Assembly: GCF_900182745.1 (NCBI RefSeq)
Contig: NZ_FXTY01000002.1
Location: 62,001-126,000, forward strand
Length of the DNA stretch: 64,000 nucleotides
From: Shimia sagamensis
Lineage (GTDB): Bacteria; Pseudomonadota; Alphaproteobacteria; Rhodobacterales; Rhodobacteraceae
Direction of reading: 5' to 3'
Below, in pieces: positions 9,396-19,394 of this stretch (its first letter is position 1; each line of letters starts with the position of its first letter). The notes under the pieces are model-generated. The model saw nothing but the letters and a program-made list of their open reading frames with translations. It ran no database searches and was not told the DNA's origin. Made by a program: the position numbers and the translations under genes.

Positions 9396-10019
9396 ATGGA
9401 CAGCGCCGCCTTCATCACGGCTTTTGTAACGCTCTTTGTGATCATCGATCCCATTGGGCTATTTCCGATCTTCATCTCGCTAACCCACGGCGTTCCTGCC
9501 AGCGCACGGCGTAAAATAGCGATCCGCGCGTGCGTGACCTCTTTTGTGATCCTATCGATCTTTGGGTTCCTTGGTGAAGCTGTTCTCGGTGGCATTGGCA
9601 TCTCTATGCCAGCCTTCCGCATTGCAGGCGGCATACTGCTTTTCGTAACGGCGTTTGACATGCTGTTTGAGCGCCGCACCAAGCGCCGTGAGGATCAGGC
9701 GGAAGAGGCCGAAGAAGACTATCCCGACCCCTCTATTTTCCCGCTGTCCATTCCTTTGCTTGCAGGCCCCGGTGCCATCACCTCGGTGATCCTCTTGGCT
9801 GGCCAGGATTCCGGTGTACAAGCCACTTTGGCTGTGTTGGGCGTTGCAGCTTTGGTGCTCGCAATTGTGTTCTGCCTGTTCTTGACCTCCGGGTTTTTCG
9901 AACGCCTGCTTGGCCGCACTGGAATTACGGTGATCACACGCCTCCTTGGCATGTTGCTGGCCGCGCTATCGGTTCAGTTTATTCTGGATGGTCTCAAGGA
10001 CTTTGGATTCGCAGGCTAA
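9396..10019 (+). CDS. MarC family integral membrane protein
   Basis: This 207-residue protein has six predicted membrane helices and the MarC/UAAP signature FVTLFVIIDPIGLFPIFISLT near the N-terminus, plus ISMPAFRIAGGILLFVTAFDML and SIPLLAGPGAITSVILL. Its function is unknown; the old link to multiple antibiotic resistance came only from gene position in E. coli. The ATG 9396 has GGAG about ten bases upstream. It lies 41 bp after the ABC-F gene and four bp before the protease gene, probably one transcript. Confidence 0.9.
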   Translation: MDSAAFITAFVTLFVIIDPIGLFPIFISLTHGVPASARRKIAIRACVTSFVILSIFGFLGEAVLGGIGISMPAFRIAGGILLFVTAFDMLFERRTKRREDQAEEAEEDYPDPSIFPLSIPLLAGPGAITSVILLAGQDSGVQATLAVLGVAALVLAIVFCLFLTSGFFERLLGRTGITVITRLLGMLLAALSVQFILDGLKDFGFAG

Positions 10020-10023
10020 ACAC

Positions 10024-10605
10024 ATGGAACAAATCTCCTTTGGCAACCTTGCCTACCTCCTCTTGCTGTTGGTCATGGTGTTGATCTGGACCATCGGCTC
10101 CGGCCGCATCAATCTGGGCCAAACCCTGCGCTACGGTGCAATCTGGGCACTGATCTTTCTCGGTGCGATCGCGGTTGTCGGCATGTGGGAAGACATCCGC
10201 AGCACCGTGAAGCCCACGCAAGTGGTGTTGGCAGATGAAGGTCGTATTGAAATCCCTCGCAGCAATGACGGCCATTATTACGCCACCTTGTCAGTGAACG
10301 GCGCCGACGTGTTATTTGTTGTTGATACGGGGGCTACTGACGTTGTTCTGAGCCAAGCGGATGCCAGTCGCGCGGGTTTGGATCCGGACAACCTGCCCTA
10401 CTTTGGACGCGCGATGACGGCCAACGGCGAAGTGCGCATCGCGCCGGTTCGCCTGAAGGAAGTGGCGCTTGGCGGCTACGTTGATCGCAATGTGCGCGCC
10501 AGTGTCAACGAAGGTGAAATGAGCCAGTCCTTACTTGGCATGAGCTATCTACAGCTCTTTGATCAGATCACAATTGCAGGCAGCAAGCTGATCCTGACAC
10601 GTTAA
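10024..10605 (+). CDS. Retropepsin-like aspartic protease, TIGR02281 family
   Basis: This 193-residue membrane-anchored protein has two hydrophobic helices at residues 6-26 and 38-54. A single retropepsin-type domain follows from about residue 75. The active-site motif is VVDTGATDVVLS with D101-T102-G103-A104; a family hallmark, SLLGMSYL, is near residue 175. One Asp per chain means it must dimerise. The substrate is unknown. It starts four bp after the MarC gene, so the two are likely co-transcribed. Confidence 0.88.
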   Translation: MEQISFGNLAYLLLLLVMVLIWTIGSGRINLGQTLRYGAIWALIFLGAIAVVGMWEDIRSTVKPTQVVLADEGRIEIPRSNDGHYYATLSVNGADVLFVVDTGATDVVLSQADASRAGLDPDNLPYFGRAMTANGEVRIAPVRLKEVALGGYVDRNVRASVNEGEMSQSLLGMSYLQLFDQITIAGSKLILTR

Positions 10606-10614
10606 CTCGACTTC

Positions 10615-11082
10615 TTAAGTACTTTCGGAGTCAGCTTTTTTCTGCCAGTTTCCGGATTCTTCAGACCAATACTGCGCTGCACAGCCCGCATCGGTCAGGG
10701 TTTTCCACTGTCCCCGCGCATGTTGCACCGCTTCTTGGTCGTGCCCATCAAACAAGATGCAGACCCGCTCTACTGTGTTGACCTCTTCGGCACTCACATC
10801 AGCTCCATCCACGCTCATCACGCAGGCAGCTTCATTGGGCAATTCGGTTGTTGTGGTGAGTAGAACCGGCTGCATCGCATCATGCGGACCACCGGCCAGA
10901 CCATGGGCCAGGAAACTTACGTCACCCAGCATCCACAGTTTTTGATCAAGCCATTCCATGCGACTTTGTTCGCGACCCCGCACGACAATCTTCCACCCGG
11001 CCCCGCGCGCCTTTTCCAATAGACGCGGCAGGGTGACCTCCATGGAATTCTGGGTCAGATGGTAGAAATATGCGGCGCCCAA
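10615..11082 (-). CDS. holC: DNA polymerase III subunit chi
   Basis: HolC links the clamp loader to SSB at the replication fork. The 155-residue protein starts GAAYFYHLTQNSMEVTLPRLLEKA, typical for alphaproteobacterial chi, and shows the conserved RGREQSRMEWLDQKLW and FLAHG segments. It lies three bp after the pepA stop on the same strand, the usual pepA-holC arrangement. It converges on the protease gene with nine bp between stops. Confidence 0.93.
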   Translation of the reverse strand: MGAAYFYHLTQNSMEVTLPRLLEKARGAGWKIVVRGREQSRMEWLDQKLWMLGDVSFLAHGLAGGPHDAMQPVLLTTTTELPNEAACVMSVDGADVSAEEVNTVERVCILFDGHDQEAVQHARGQWKTLTDAGCAAQYWSEESGNWQKKADSEST

Positions 11083-11085
11083 GGC

Positions 11086-12555
11086 TTAACCCTCAAACTT
11101 ATCCGCAACCAAGCGGCTGAGAGCGCTGACGCCCCAACCGGTCGCCCCCGCAGGTGCCAGCGCCGTCTCGGATTTCACGCTGGCAACACCAGCGATATCA
11201 AGGTGAATCCACGGTGTGCCTTCTTGCACAAAGCGCTGCAAAAATTCCGCTGCCGTGATCGATCCCGCCGGACGGCCACCCACGTTTTTCACATCGGAAA
11301 TCCGGGACTTCAATTGCTTGGCATACCCCTTCCCCAGTGGCATCCGCCAAGCGCCCTCGCCTTCAGCTTCCGCGGCTTTGAGAAACCCGTTGCAAAGCGC
11401 GTCATCGTTGGAAAACACACCTGCATTCTCATGGCCAAGGCCAATGATTATCGCTCCCGTCAACGTCGCCAGATCAATCATAGCCGCTGGTTTGAAGCGC
11501 TCCTGAGCATAATGCATCACGTCACACAGCACCAAACGGCCTTCCGCATCGGTGTTGATGACTTCGATGGTGTCACCTTTCATAGAGGTCACAACATCAC
11601 CCGGACGTGTGGCACGGCCGGACGGCATGTTTTCCACCAAACCAACAAGACCTACCACATTGGCCTTCGCCTTGCGCAGTGCCAGTGCTTTCATGGCACC
11701 CGCCACAACACCAGCACCGCCCATGTCCATGGTCATTTCTTCCATGCCTGCGGCTGGCTTCAAGGAAATGCCGCCAGTGTCAAACACCACACCTTTGCCG
11801 ACCAAGGCCAATGGCGCGTCCTCTTTTTCGCCGCCGTTCCACTGCATCACCGCCACTTTGGAAGGGCTGTCAGAACCTTCGCCCACGGACAGCAACGCAC
11901 CCATGCCAAGCTCATTGAGTTTGTCTTCCTCCAGTACCTCCACCTCAAGGCCGAGGTCTTTGAGCGCCACCAAACGGTTGGCAAACTCAGTTGTGGTCAA
12001 AACGTTTGCAGGTTCATTGATCAGATCGCGGGTGAAGAATGTGCCCTCCGCCACGGCCAACAAAGGGGCTGCGGCCTCTTCCACTTCGTCCGGTTTGCTC
12101 ACCATCATAGTCACGGCGCGGCCATCTTCTTTGGCCTCGGCCGTTTTGTGATCGTCAAAGCCGTAATCGCGCATCGCAATGCCATAGGCGATATGCGCAG
12201 CTTTTGGATTGGTCCCTGCCAAAACGGTCAACGCCGCATTGCCACGTGCTTTGCCAAGGCCAGCTCCCGCTTTGCGAGCATCTTCAACCGAACAGCGGCG
12301 CGGCAGGATCACCACATCCACAGCTTCGGCGGCCACACCTGCGGGATAGGACAAGCTAAACACAGTCCCAAGGCTTGCATCTTCTACTTTGTTTTCGCGA
12401 ACCCGTTCCACCGCTCCTCGGGTCAGCCGGTTCAGACGGCGTGCGCCTTGATCTAAATTGCCCTCGGCCGGCACAAAAACGGCAATGCGCCCTTCCACTG
12501 TGCCAATTTCATCCAACTGAGTTTCTTCAAAAGAAATCGTCACAGGGCGCATCAC
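11086..12555 (-). CDS. pepA: Leucyl aminopeptidase (M17)
   Basis: This is a two-metal cytosolic aminopeptidase removing N-terminal residues from peptides; some homologues also bind DNA. The 489 residues have a smaller N-terminal domain (to about 160) and the catalytic domain. The metal-site motifs are GKGVVFDTGGISLKP, MDMGGAGVV and NTDAEGRLVL, all intact. The start is ATG 12555 or the adjacent ATG 12552. holC follows. It is divergent from lptF across a 141-bp gap that must contain both promoters. Confidence 0.96.
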   Translation of the reverse strand: MMRPVTISFEETQLDEIGTVEGRIAVFVPAEGNLDQGARRLNRLTRGAVERVRENKVEDASLGTVFSLSYPAGVAAEAVDVVILPRRCSVEDARKAGAGLGKARGNAALTVLAGTNPKAAHIAYGIAMRDYGFDDHKTAEAKEDGRAVTMMVSKPDEVEEAAAPLLAVAEGTFFTRDLINEPANVLTTTEFANRLVALKDLGLEVEVLEEDKLNELGMGALLSVGEGSDSPSKVAVMQWNGGEKEDAPLALVGKGVVFDTGGISLKPAAGMEEMTMDMGGAGVVAGAMKALALRKAKANVVGLVGLVENMPSGRATRPGDVVTSMKGDTIEVINTDAEGRLVLCDVMHYAQERFKPAAMIDLATLTGAIIIGLGHENAGVFSNDDALCNGFLKAAEAEGEGAWRMPLGKGYAKQLKSRISDVKNVGGRPAGSITAAEFLQRFVQEGTPWIHLDIAGVASVKSETALAPAGATGWGVSALSRLVADKFEG

Positions 12556-12696
12556 ATAACCTCCTAATTATCGTTTTGAAACACCTAACGCGCGCCTTCT
12601 CGCTTGACCAGAGCGCATCGCCAGATAGCAGTTTCGCCACCCAAACATTTCCCCTAAAGTGCCGCTCAATAATAAGGTTCGGGGGATTCTTGGCAG

Positions 12697-13815
12697 GTGA
12701 GCAGATTCGACAGATATATCCTGTCGCAATTCCTGACTCTGTTCGGTTTTTTTGCGCTGATCCTTGTATCCGTCTACTGGGTCAATCGCGCGGTGTCGCT
12801 GTTTGATCAGCTGATTGCCAGCGGCCAAAATGTCTCCGTCTTTCTGGAATTGTCGGTCCTGACATTGCCCAACGTGATCCGTTTGGTGCTGCCTATTGCC
12901 GTGTTTGCAGGCACGGTCTACGTGACCAATCGGCTCTCCTCCGAAAGTGAGCTGACCGTGATGCAAGCCACCGGGTTCAGCCCTTGGCGTCTCGCCCGAC
13001 CTGTGGCGATTTTTGGCATGATCACGGCGCTGATGTTGTCCGCACTCACACATTTTCTCGTTCCGACCAGCAACTCAGAACTCAGCAAGCGACAAAAAGA
13101 GATCACCGAGAACGTGACGGCACGCTTGTTGACCGAAGGCACCTTTCTGCATCCGGCAGACGGCATTACTTTCTATATTCGCGAAATCACACCGAACGGC
13201 GTGTTAAAAGACGTCTTTTTGGCGGATCATCGCTCTGAAGGACGCTCAACCTCCTACACCGCATCGGACGCCTATCTGGTACAGGATGAAACCGGCCCAA
13301 AACTTGTGATGGTCGATGGATTGGCCCAACTTCACCGCCATGACACCGACACTTTGATGACCACAAATTTCGCCGATTTTTCCTATGATATCAGCTCGCT
13401 AATTGATCCCGAAACCGCACCGCGCGCTTCAGCAAAACACTTCCCGTCATGGGATATCATCGGCAACATGGACGCCATTTCGGAACAAACCGGAGAGAGT
13501 ATTGGCAGCATCACTGAAGATCTTCACGACCGTTTTGCGATGCCACTGTCCACCATTAGCTTTGCCCTGATTGGTTTTGCCATGCTGTTGACTGGCGGGT
13601 TCAGCCGCTTTGGCGTTTGGCGCCAAATCATCGCTGCGTTTATGATTTTGGTTGTTCTCGAAGCGCTCAAAAATGCGATCGCAGATCCTGTGCGTTCCAA
13701 TCCTGACCTTTGGCCAATCATGTATTTGCCAAGCGCGTTGGGCTTCCTGATTGCATGCGGTCTGCTTTATTTCTCCGCTAACCCGGTCCGGTGGCACCGG
13801 AGGGTGACGACATGA
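12697..13815 (+). CDS. lptF: LPS export ABC transporter permease LptF
   Basis: LptF pairs with LptG and the ATPase LptB to pull LPS from the inner membrane toward LptA/LptD. The 372-residue protein has the YjgP/YjgQ layout: two N-terminal helices (with SRFDRYILSQFLTLFGFFAL), a large periplasmic beta-jellyroll domain (about 130-270), then further helices near the C-terminus. A signature SESELTVMQATGFSP is at about residue 83. The start is GTG 12697, with GGGGGA about ten bases upstream. The stop overlaps the lptG start (ATGA). Confidence 0.93.
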   Translation: MSRFDRYILSQFLTLFGFFALILVSVYWVNRAVSLFDQLIASGQNVSVFLELSVLTLPNVIRLVLPIAVFAGTVYVTNRLSSESELTVMQATGFSPWRLARPVAIFGMITALMLSALTHFLVPTSNSELSKRQKEITENVTARLLTEGTFLHPADGITFYIREITPNGVLKDVFLADHRSEGRSTSYTASDAYLVQDETGPKLVMVDGLAQLHRHDTDTLMTTNFADFSYDISSLIDPETAPRASAKHFPSWDIIGNMDAISEQTGESIGSITEDLHDRFAMPLSTISFALIGFAMLLTGGFSRFGVWRQIIAAFMILVVLEALKNAIADPVRSNPDLWPIMYLPSALGFLIACGLLYFSANPVRWHRRVTT

Positions 13816-14909
13816 CGGTTCATTTCTATTTTGCGCGTAAGTTTCTTTGGATCTTCCTGGGCATAGCCATGGTGTTCTTTGTGCTGACTGTTTTGGTCGA
13901 CATGATGGAACAACTCCGCCGCTACGACGTAGAAGCTGTTGGGTTTGAAAAAGTGGTTGGTCTCACTTTGCTGCGCACTCCTGAAAGTCTCTACCAGCTC
14001 ATGCCGCTGATCATAATTCTTGCGACCATTGCCCTGTTCATCAGCCTGTCGCGCAGCTCTGAACTGGTTGTTGTGCGCGCCGCTGGCCGGTCTGGCATCG
14101 TGTCTGTTCTGTCTCCAGCGACGATGGCCCTGGTCATCGGCTTGCTGTCGGTCAGCACCCTCAACCCCATTGTTGCCGCGACCTCAGTCCAATACGAAAC
14201 GCAAAGCGACATGCTGCGCTCCGGTGGCCGCAGTGCGCTGTCGTTGTCCAAAGAAGGTATTTGGCTTCGACAAGGCGGCGAAGAGGGACACGCGGTAATC
14301 CATGCTGGCAGCGCCAACACCGATGCATCGGTTTTCCACGAGATCACCATTGTAACGTATGCCCACGAGGGTGGCCCGCAAAAGCGGATTGAAGCAAATT
14401 CTGCTCGTTTGGTGGATGGCGGTTGGGAACTCTCCAACGTCCGAACATGGAACCTAAATGCTGGCCTGATTGAAGGCGCCAAGCCCTTAAGTGAAGCCTC
14501 TGTTACGTTTCCCAGCAGCCTCACAGCGGATCGTATCCGTGAGCGTTTTGGCACGCCCTCTTCAATCTCGATTTGGAAACTGCCAGCGTTTATTGCCGAG
14601 TTAAACGAGTCCGGCTTTTCCGCACGTCGGCATCAAGTTTGGTTGCAAATGGAGTTGGCGCAGCCTCTGTTCCTAATGGCCATGGTCCTTGTGGCCTCCG
14701 CTTTCACCATGCGCCACACCCGCTTTGGCAACACCGGCGTTGCTGTTTTAACCTCGGTGCTCATCGGATTTAGCCTGCATTTCGTGCGCAACTTTGCCCA
14801 GATCCTTGGAGAAAATGGTCAAATCCCGGTGTTGCTTGCTGCATGGGCACCCCCAACCGCAAGTGTGCTGTTGGCACTTGGACTGTTGTTGCATATGGAG
14901 GACGGATGA
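13812..14909 (+). CDS. lptG: LPS export ABC transporter permease LptG
   Basis: This is the partner permease of LptF: 365 residues, same topology of helices around a periplasmic domain. VRAAGRSGIVSVLSPATM corresponds to the coupling-helix region, and the C-terminal helices (FGNTGVAVLTSVLIGFSLHF) are conserved. The ATG 13812 overlaps the lptF stop by four bases, which decides the start over codons seven residues upstream. The stop overlaps the lptD start in the same way, so F, G and D are translationally coupled. Confidence 0.93.
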   Translation: MTVHFYFARKFLWIFLGIAMVFFVLTVLVDMMEQLRRYDVEAVGFEKVVGLTLLRTPESLYQLMPLIIILATIALFISLSRSSELVVVRAAGRSGIVSVLSPATMALVIGLLSVSTLNPIVAATSVQYETQSDMLRSGGRSALSLSKEGIWLRQGGEEGHAVIHAGSANTDASVFHEITIVTYAHEGGPQKRIEANSARLVDGGWELSNVRTWNLNAGLIEGAKPLSEASVTFPSSLTADRIRERFGTPSSISIWKLPAFIAELNESGFSARRHQVWLQMELAQPLFLMAMVLVASAFTMRHTRFGNTGVAVLTSVLIGFSLHFVRNFAQILGENGQIPVLLAAWAPPTASVLLALGLLLHMEDG

Positions 14910-17083
14910 CGACTTCTCCGCGCTTCTTATGTCCCCTGGTTGCGGTCGCCGCTCTCACCTTGGGATCGCCCTCAGAAGGATTATCCCAATCTGCGTCATC
15001 TGGCACACAGCCTTCGCAGAGCGCGCCATCCGAGCCACGTAACGTAGTCCTTGTGGCAGATTCAGTAAACGTGACTGCAGACGGCTTGCTGATTGCCCGC
15101 GGCAACGTTGAAGCGCTATCTGATGATGTTCGCCTGACCGCGCGGGAAATTATTTACAACGACACCACAGGCGAGATTGTCCTTAAAGGTCCGATCCGGA
15201 TCACCCAAGGAGATGAAGCCACAATTGTCGCGGATGCAGCCGAATTGCAATCTGACCTGCGAAATGGCCTGATTCATAGCGCCCGTCTGGTGTTGGCAGA
15301 TCAAGTGCAATTGGCTTCCGCTCGGATGACGAGGCTCGATGGTCGCTATAGCGTGTTGGACAAAACCACAGTCAGCTCATGCCATGTTTGCGAAACTGGA
15401 GAACCACCCCTTTGGCAGATCCGGGCTCAACGTGTGGTGCACGACCAGTTAGAAAAACAACTCTACTTTGACCACGCCAGCGTGTTGGTCCGTGACGTTC
15501 CGGTCTTTTACTTCCCACATCTGCGCATGCCGGATCCAACTTTGGATCGCGCACAGGGCTTTTTGATACCGGAGTTCAATCATTCCTCCCTGCTCAACTA
15601 CGGTGTCAAAGTCCCTTACTTTATACCTTGGGGAACAGAGCGCGACTTGGTGTTGTCGCCCTATTTGTCGTCTGAAACCCGAACAATGGAGTTCCGCTAC
15701 CGTCAGGCATTTGAAAAGGGCGGTATCCAACTGGAAGGAGCCATTTCTGATGATACAATTCGGTCTGATATCATTCGCGGCTTCCTTTTTGCCGAGGGTC
15801 TGTTTCAGTTGGGCCAGGACTACAAGCTGACCTTTGATCTGAAGGCTGTGTCCGACGACACCTACCTGACAGACTACGACTATGCGGACTACGATCGCCT
15901 CAACAGCGACATCACAATCGCGCGCGCAAGCCGAACCGAGAACACGCGCTTTGCGGCTTACCACTATCAGACTTTGCGCGAAGACGAAGACAATGACGAA
16001 ATCCCGTTTCTGGTGCTCAAAGCAGAAACAGAACGGCGATATCTCAACATGTGGGGGGGCGAGTTGCGCACCAGCGTCGAAGCCCACGGGCATCAGCGAC
16101 GCTCCACCAAAGATGGCGATGCCGGTCGCGACGTCGGGCGTGCAAACGCCAATGTTCAATGGCTTGGCGACTGGACCCTGGGCAACGGCCTCCGAACTGG
16201 TGTGACTGGAGCATTGGCGTTTGACGCGTATCGCACCGAAAACGACAGTTCCGTTAGCACCTTTGACAGCGGGCTGGCGCCTTCCGTGGCTGCTTATCTG
16301 CGTTACCCGATGTCCAAAACCGGTACCGATGGCGCAACGTACATCTTGGAACCTTTGGCCCAAGTGGCCTGGACCGGCGGGGACACTCTTGAAGTGGCCA
16401 ATGACGAAAGCACCCAGGTTGAATTTGACGAAGGCAACCTTTTGTCTCTGTCGCGCTTTCCGTCATACGACCGACGAGAACGCGGCCTTTCATCCGCGGT
16501 TGGTATGAATTGGTCCCGCATCAGCAGCAAGGGCTGGCAGGGCAGCCTGACATTTGGTCAAGTGATTCGCCAAGATGCGCAACCAGATTTTTCCAAAAGC
16601 TCCGGACTGTCCGGAACGTCGTCAGACCTTTTGGTCGCGGGTCAACTCAGAAACCAAAGTGGTTTGTTGTTCACAGGGCGCGCGCTGCTGGACACCAAGG
16701 GTGACCTAAACAAGGCTGGTGCACGGCTGGGGTGGTCCAACGACCGGCTATGGCTGGACGCCAGCTACATCTGGCTGGAAAAAGATCTCGTTGAATCCCG
16801 CCCAAACGATATCTCTGAGATGAAATTTGACGGCAGCTACCGCCTCAACCGCCACTGGACCGGGATGATGGATTGGCAGTTTGACGCGGTCAGCGGCAAA
16901 ACCTCCGAAGCTGGTGTTGGCTTGGAGTATCGAAACGAGTGCCTGCGTATGGAACTTTCTCTCTCGCGCCGCTTCTCAACATCCTCTACCGTGCAATCGA
17001 GCACCCGGGTGGGCTTTAACGTGGCCTTGCTTGGATTTTCGGTCAATTCGAACGACAAGAGCTATGACCGCAAATGCGGCTGA
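14906..17083 (+). CDS. lptD: LPS assembly protein LptD
   Basis: This outer-membrane beta-barrel inserts LPS into the outer leaflet together with LptE. The 725-residue protein begins with a signal peptide (hydrophobic residues about 8-22). An OstA/LptA-like beta-jellyroll domain follows (VVLVADSVNVTADGLLIARG, then VRLTAREIIYND) and the LptD barrel fills the C-terminal two thirds. A cysteine pair SSCHVCE is at about residues 158-163; only a few other Cys occur near the C-terminus. The ATG 14906 overlaps lptG. Opposite-strand open frames inside it are shadows. Confidence 0.95.
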   Translation: MTTSPRFLCPLVAVAALTLGSPSEGLSQSASSGTQPSQSAPSEPRNVVLVADSVNVTADGLLIARGNVEALSDDVRLTAREIIYNDTTGEIVLKGPIRITQGDEATIVADAAELQSDLRNGLIHSARLVLADQVQLASARMTRLDGRYSVLDKTTVSSCHVCETGEPPLWQIRAQRVVHDQLEKQLYFDHASVLVRDVPVFYFPHLRMPDPTLDRAQGFLIPEFNHSSLLNYGVKVPYFIPWGTERDLVLSPYLSSETRTMEFRYRQAFEKGGIQLEGAISDDTIRSDIIRGFLFAEGLFQLGQDYKLTFDLKAVSDDTYLTDYDYADYDRLNSDITIARASRTENTRFAAYHYQTLREDEDNDEIPFLVLKAETERRYLNMWGGELRTSVEAHGHQRRSTKDGDAGRDVGRANANVQWLGDWTLGNGLRTGVTGALAFDAYRTENDSSVSTFDSGLAPSVAAYLRYPMSKTGTDGATYILEPLAQVAWTGGDTLEVANDESTQVEFDEGNLLSLSRFPSYDRRERGLSSAVGMNWSRISSKGWQGSLTFGQVIRQDAQPDFSKSSGLSGTSSDLLVAGQLRNQSGLLFTGRALLDTKGDLNKAGARLGWSNDRLWLDASYIWLEKDLVESRPNDISEMKFDGSYRLNRHWTGMMDWQFDAVSGKTSEAGVGLEYRNECLRMELSLSRRFSTSSTVQSSTRVGFNVALLGFSVNSNDKSYDRKCG

Positions 17084-17105
17084 CTGACAGGAAGACAACG
17101 TAAAA

Positions 17106-18353
17106 ATGACGCCACGCACCATGATACGCTCAGCGCTCCGCGCACTCGCCAGCACCACGGCCGCCTGCACCATGATGGGCCTGTTTGCGCTTCCAACACA
17201 GGCGCAAAATGCTTTTAGCCCCGCTTTTGTCGTCAACGACTCCGTTGTCACGCATTACGAAATCGAACAACGTGCGCGCTTGTTGGTGGTTATGAGTGCA
17301 CCCGGAGACCCTTTGGAGTTGGCCCGAGAACAACTGGTTGAGGATCGACTGAAGCTCCAAGCCGCCCGACAAACCGGCATCGCGCCGTCCGAAGAAGGCG
17401 TCAACGCAGGTTTGGAAAACTTCGCCAAACGGGTGAACATGAAACCCGCTGACATGCTCAAGGCGCTTGCCGCCGAAGGCATCTCTGAAGAGGCTCTGCG
17501 TGATTTCATCATTTCGCAAATCGCTTGGGGCGGCGTGGTGCAATCCCGATTTGGGGCCAACGCGGAGGTCAGCGAAGAAGAGATCGACCGGGCCATAGCG
17601 CAAAGCAGCGGCCAAGGTGGTGTGCGGGTACTTTTGTCTGAAATCATCATTCCTGTGACCCCGCAAACCCGCGCACAAGTCGACAGCCTCGCTGCACAAA
17701 TTTCGGAGCTCAAGAGCTTTTCCGAATTTGAATCCGCCGCTCGCATTTATTCCGCTTCCGGTACCAAAGATCAGGGCGGTCACGTGGATTGGATGAATGT
17801 CACCAACCTGCCAGCGCCGCTGCGTCCGGTGGTCACTGCCCTGCGCAAGGGTGAGGTTTCCCCTCCTCTGCAACTGCCCAACGCCGTGGCATTGTTTCAG
17901 CTGCGCGGCATTGCCGAAACCGGCCGCAGTGCGCCACGCTACTCTGCAGTGGATTACGCAAAGTTCTATGTTCCAGGCGGTCGCACAGCCGATGCTTTGG
18001 CAGAGGCCGCAAAAGTGCGCGCATCTGTCGATAAATGTGATGACCTTTACGGCGTGGGCTTTGGGTTGCCAGCAGAGCGCCTATTCCGAGAGACCCAAAA
18101 ACCCAACGAAATCCCCCGAGATGTGGCCATCGAATTGGCAAAGTTGGACGACAATGAAATCTCGACCAACCTGACCACCGCAGACGGTCAAAATCTCATC
18201 GTTTTGATGCTCTGCGGACGGACTGCTGAAATTGGCTCCGAAGAACTATCTCGCGAGGACGTCGCGCAATCCCTGCGAAACCTGCGTTTGGAAAGCTACG
18301 CCAACAGCTATCTCAGCCAGCTGCGCGCCCAAGCCCGGATCACAGAAAAATGA
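17106..18353 (+). CDS. surA: SurA-like periplasmic peptidyl-prolyl isomerase
   Basis: SurA chaperones unfolded outer-membrane proteins, including LptD, through the periplasm. The 415-residue protein has a signal peptide ending near ALPTQAQ (residue about 35). The SurA N-terminal helical domain (FVVNDSVVTHYEIEQRARLL) comes next, then one PpiC/parvulin domain at about 175-275, with SEIIIPVTPQTRAQVDSLA and a GHVDWMNVTNLPAPL region. Only one parvulin domain is evident, against two in E. coli SurA. Its stop overlaps pdxA by four bases. Confidence 0.9.
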   Translation: MTPRTMIRSALRALASTTAACTMMGLFALPTQAQNAFSPAFVVNDSVVTHYEIEQRARLLVVMSAPGDPLELAREQLVEDRLKLQAARQTGIAPSEEGVNAGLENFAKRVNMKPADMLKALAAEGISEEALRDFIISQIAWGGVVQSRFGANAEVSEEEIDRAIAQSSGQGGVRVLLSEIIIPVTPQTRAQVDSLAAQISELKSFSEFESAARIYSASGTKDQGGHVDWMNVTNLPAPLRPVVTALRKGEVSPPLQLPNAVALFQLRGIAETGRSAPRYSAVDYAKFYVPGGRTADALAEAAKVRASVDKCDDLYGVGFGLPAERLFRETQKPNEIPRDVAIELAKLDDNEISTNLTTADGQNLIVLMLCGRTAEIGSEELSREDVAQSLRNLRLESYANSYLSQLRAQARITEK

Positions 18354-19318
18354 CCGGCGCGCCCATTGCGCTGACCTGTGGGGAACCGGCTGGTGTTGGG
18401 CTGGAGATTGCCGAAAAGGCTTGGTTGGCACTCAAAGATGAGCTGCCCTTCTTTTTGATTGCAGACCCGACCCACCTGCCCGGCACAGTGCCGCATAAAC
18501 TGCTACAAAGCCCGCAAGAGGCGGCCAAGGTCATGGCTGATGCGCTGCCTGTGTTGCCACATCCCTTTGCCGCAGCCCGCACACCAGGCACAGCGCTGCC
18601 GGAAAACGCGGATGGTGTGGTGGACGTGATCGCTCAGGCTGTTGACCTGGCCATGGAGGGCGAAGCCAGCGCCATCTGTACGCTGCCAATTCACAAAAAA
18701 GCTCTCAAAGACGGCGCGGAGTTCCCATATCCGGGCCACACCGAGTATCTCGCTGCATTGGGCGGCGTCGACAATGCTGTCATGATGTTGGCGTCTGATA
18801 TGTTGCGCGTGGTGCCCACCACCATCCACATCCCGTTGTCCGAGGTGCCTGCCGCGCTCACACCGGCGTTGCTGGAAGAGACCCTTCGCATCACTGCCAA
18901 AGGTCTGCAAACCCAGTTTGGCATTGCTGTCCCCCGCATCGCGGTTGCCGGCCTTAATCCTCACGCCGGCGAAGGTGGCGCGATGGGTCACGAGGATGCC
19001 AGCGTCATTGCGCCGGTGCTTGAGAGCCTGCGTCGTGAAGGTTTTGACATCACAGGCCCCTTGCCCGCCGACACCATGTTCCACGCCGCCGCCCGCGCGC
19101 GCTACGACGTGGCTGTCTGCGCCTATCATGATCAGGCGCTGATACCGATCAAAACGCTGGATTTTGACGGCGGCGTAAACGTCACCCTTGGATTGCCTTT
19201 TATTCGCACTTCTCCAGATCACGGCACCGCGTTTGACATTGCCGGCACTGGCCAGGCCAATCCGTCCAGCACCATTGCCGCGCTGCGTATGGCGGCACAG
19301 ATGGCACAAAGCGCTTGA
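18350..19318 (+). CDS. pdxA: 4-hydroxythreonine-4-phosphate dehydrogenase
   Basis: PdxA oxidises 4-phosphohydroxy-L-threonine in the DXP-dependent pyridoxal-phosphate pathway. The 322-residue protein carries the metal and substrate-site motifs [40 protein letters not shown] and [14 protein letters not shown], all with intact His residues. The ATG overlaps the surA stop (ATGA). The imp-surA-pdxA-ksgA order is the classic proteobacterial one. Confidence 0.96.
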   Translation: MTGAPIALTCGEPAGVGLEIAEKAWLALKDELPFFLIADPTHLPGTVPHKLLQSPQEAAKVMADALPVLPHPFAAARTPGTALPENADGVVDVIAQAVDLAMEGEASAICTLPIHKKALKDGAEFPYPGHTEYLAALGGVDNAVMMLASDMLRVVPTTIHIPLSEVPAALTPALLEETLRITAKGLQTQFGIAVPRIAVAGLNPHAGEGGAMGHEDASVIAPVLESLRREGFDITGPLPADTMFHAAARARYDVAVCAYHDQALIPIKTLDFDGGVNVTLGLPFIRTSPDHGTAFDIAGTGQANPSSTIAALRMAAQMAQSA

Positions 19319-19394
19319 CCCTTCATTTGGCCGGAAATATCTCCGCCAAAGGCACACATCTGCGGCTCAGCCGCCAAAACCCAAGGCTAATCCC

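Noticed and set aside
11059-12456. 465-codon open frame on the plus strand
   Set aside because: It is antisense to pepA, whose catalytic motifs are intact; the translation is His/Arg/Phe-rich without pattern.
15449-16363. 304-codon minus-strand frame
   Set aside because: It lies wholly within lptD, which shows the right domains; no family resemblance in the antisense product.
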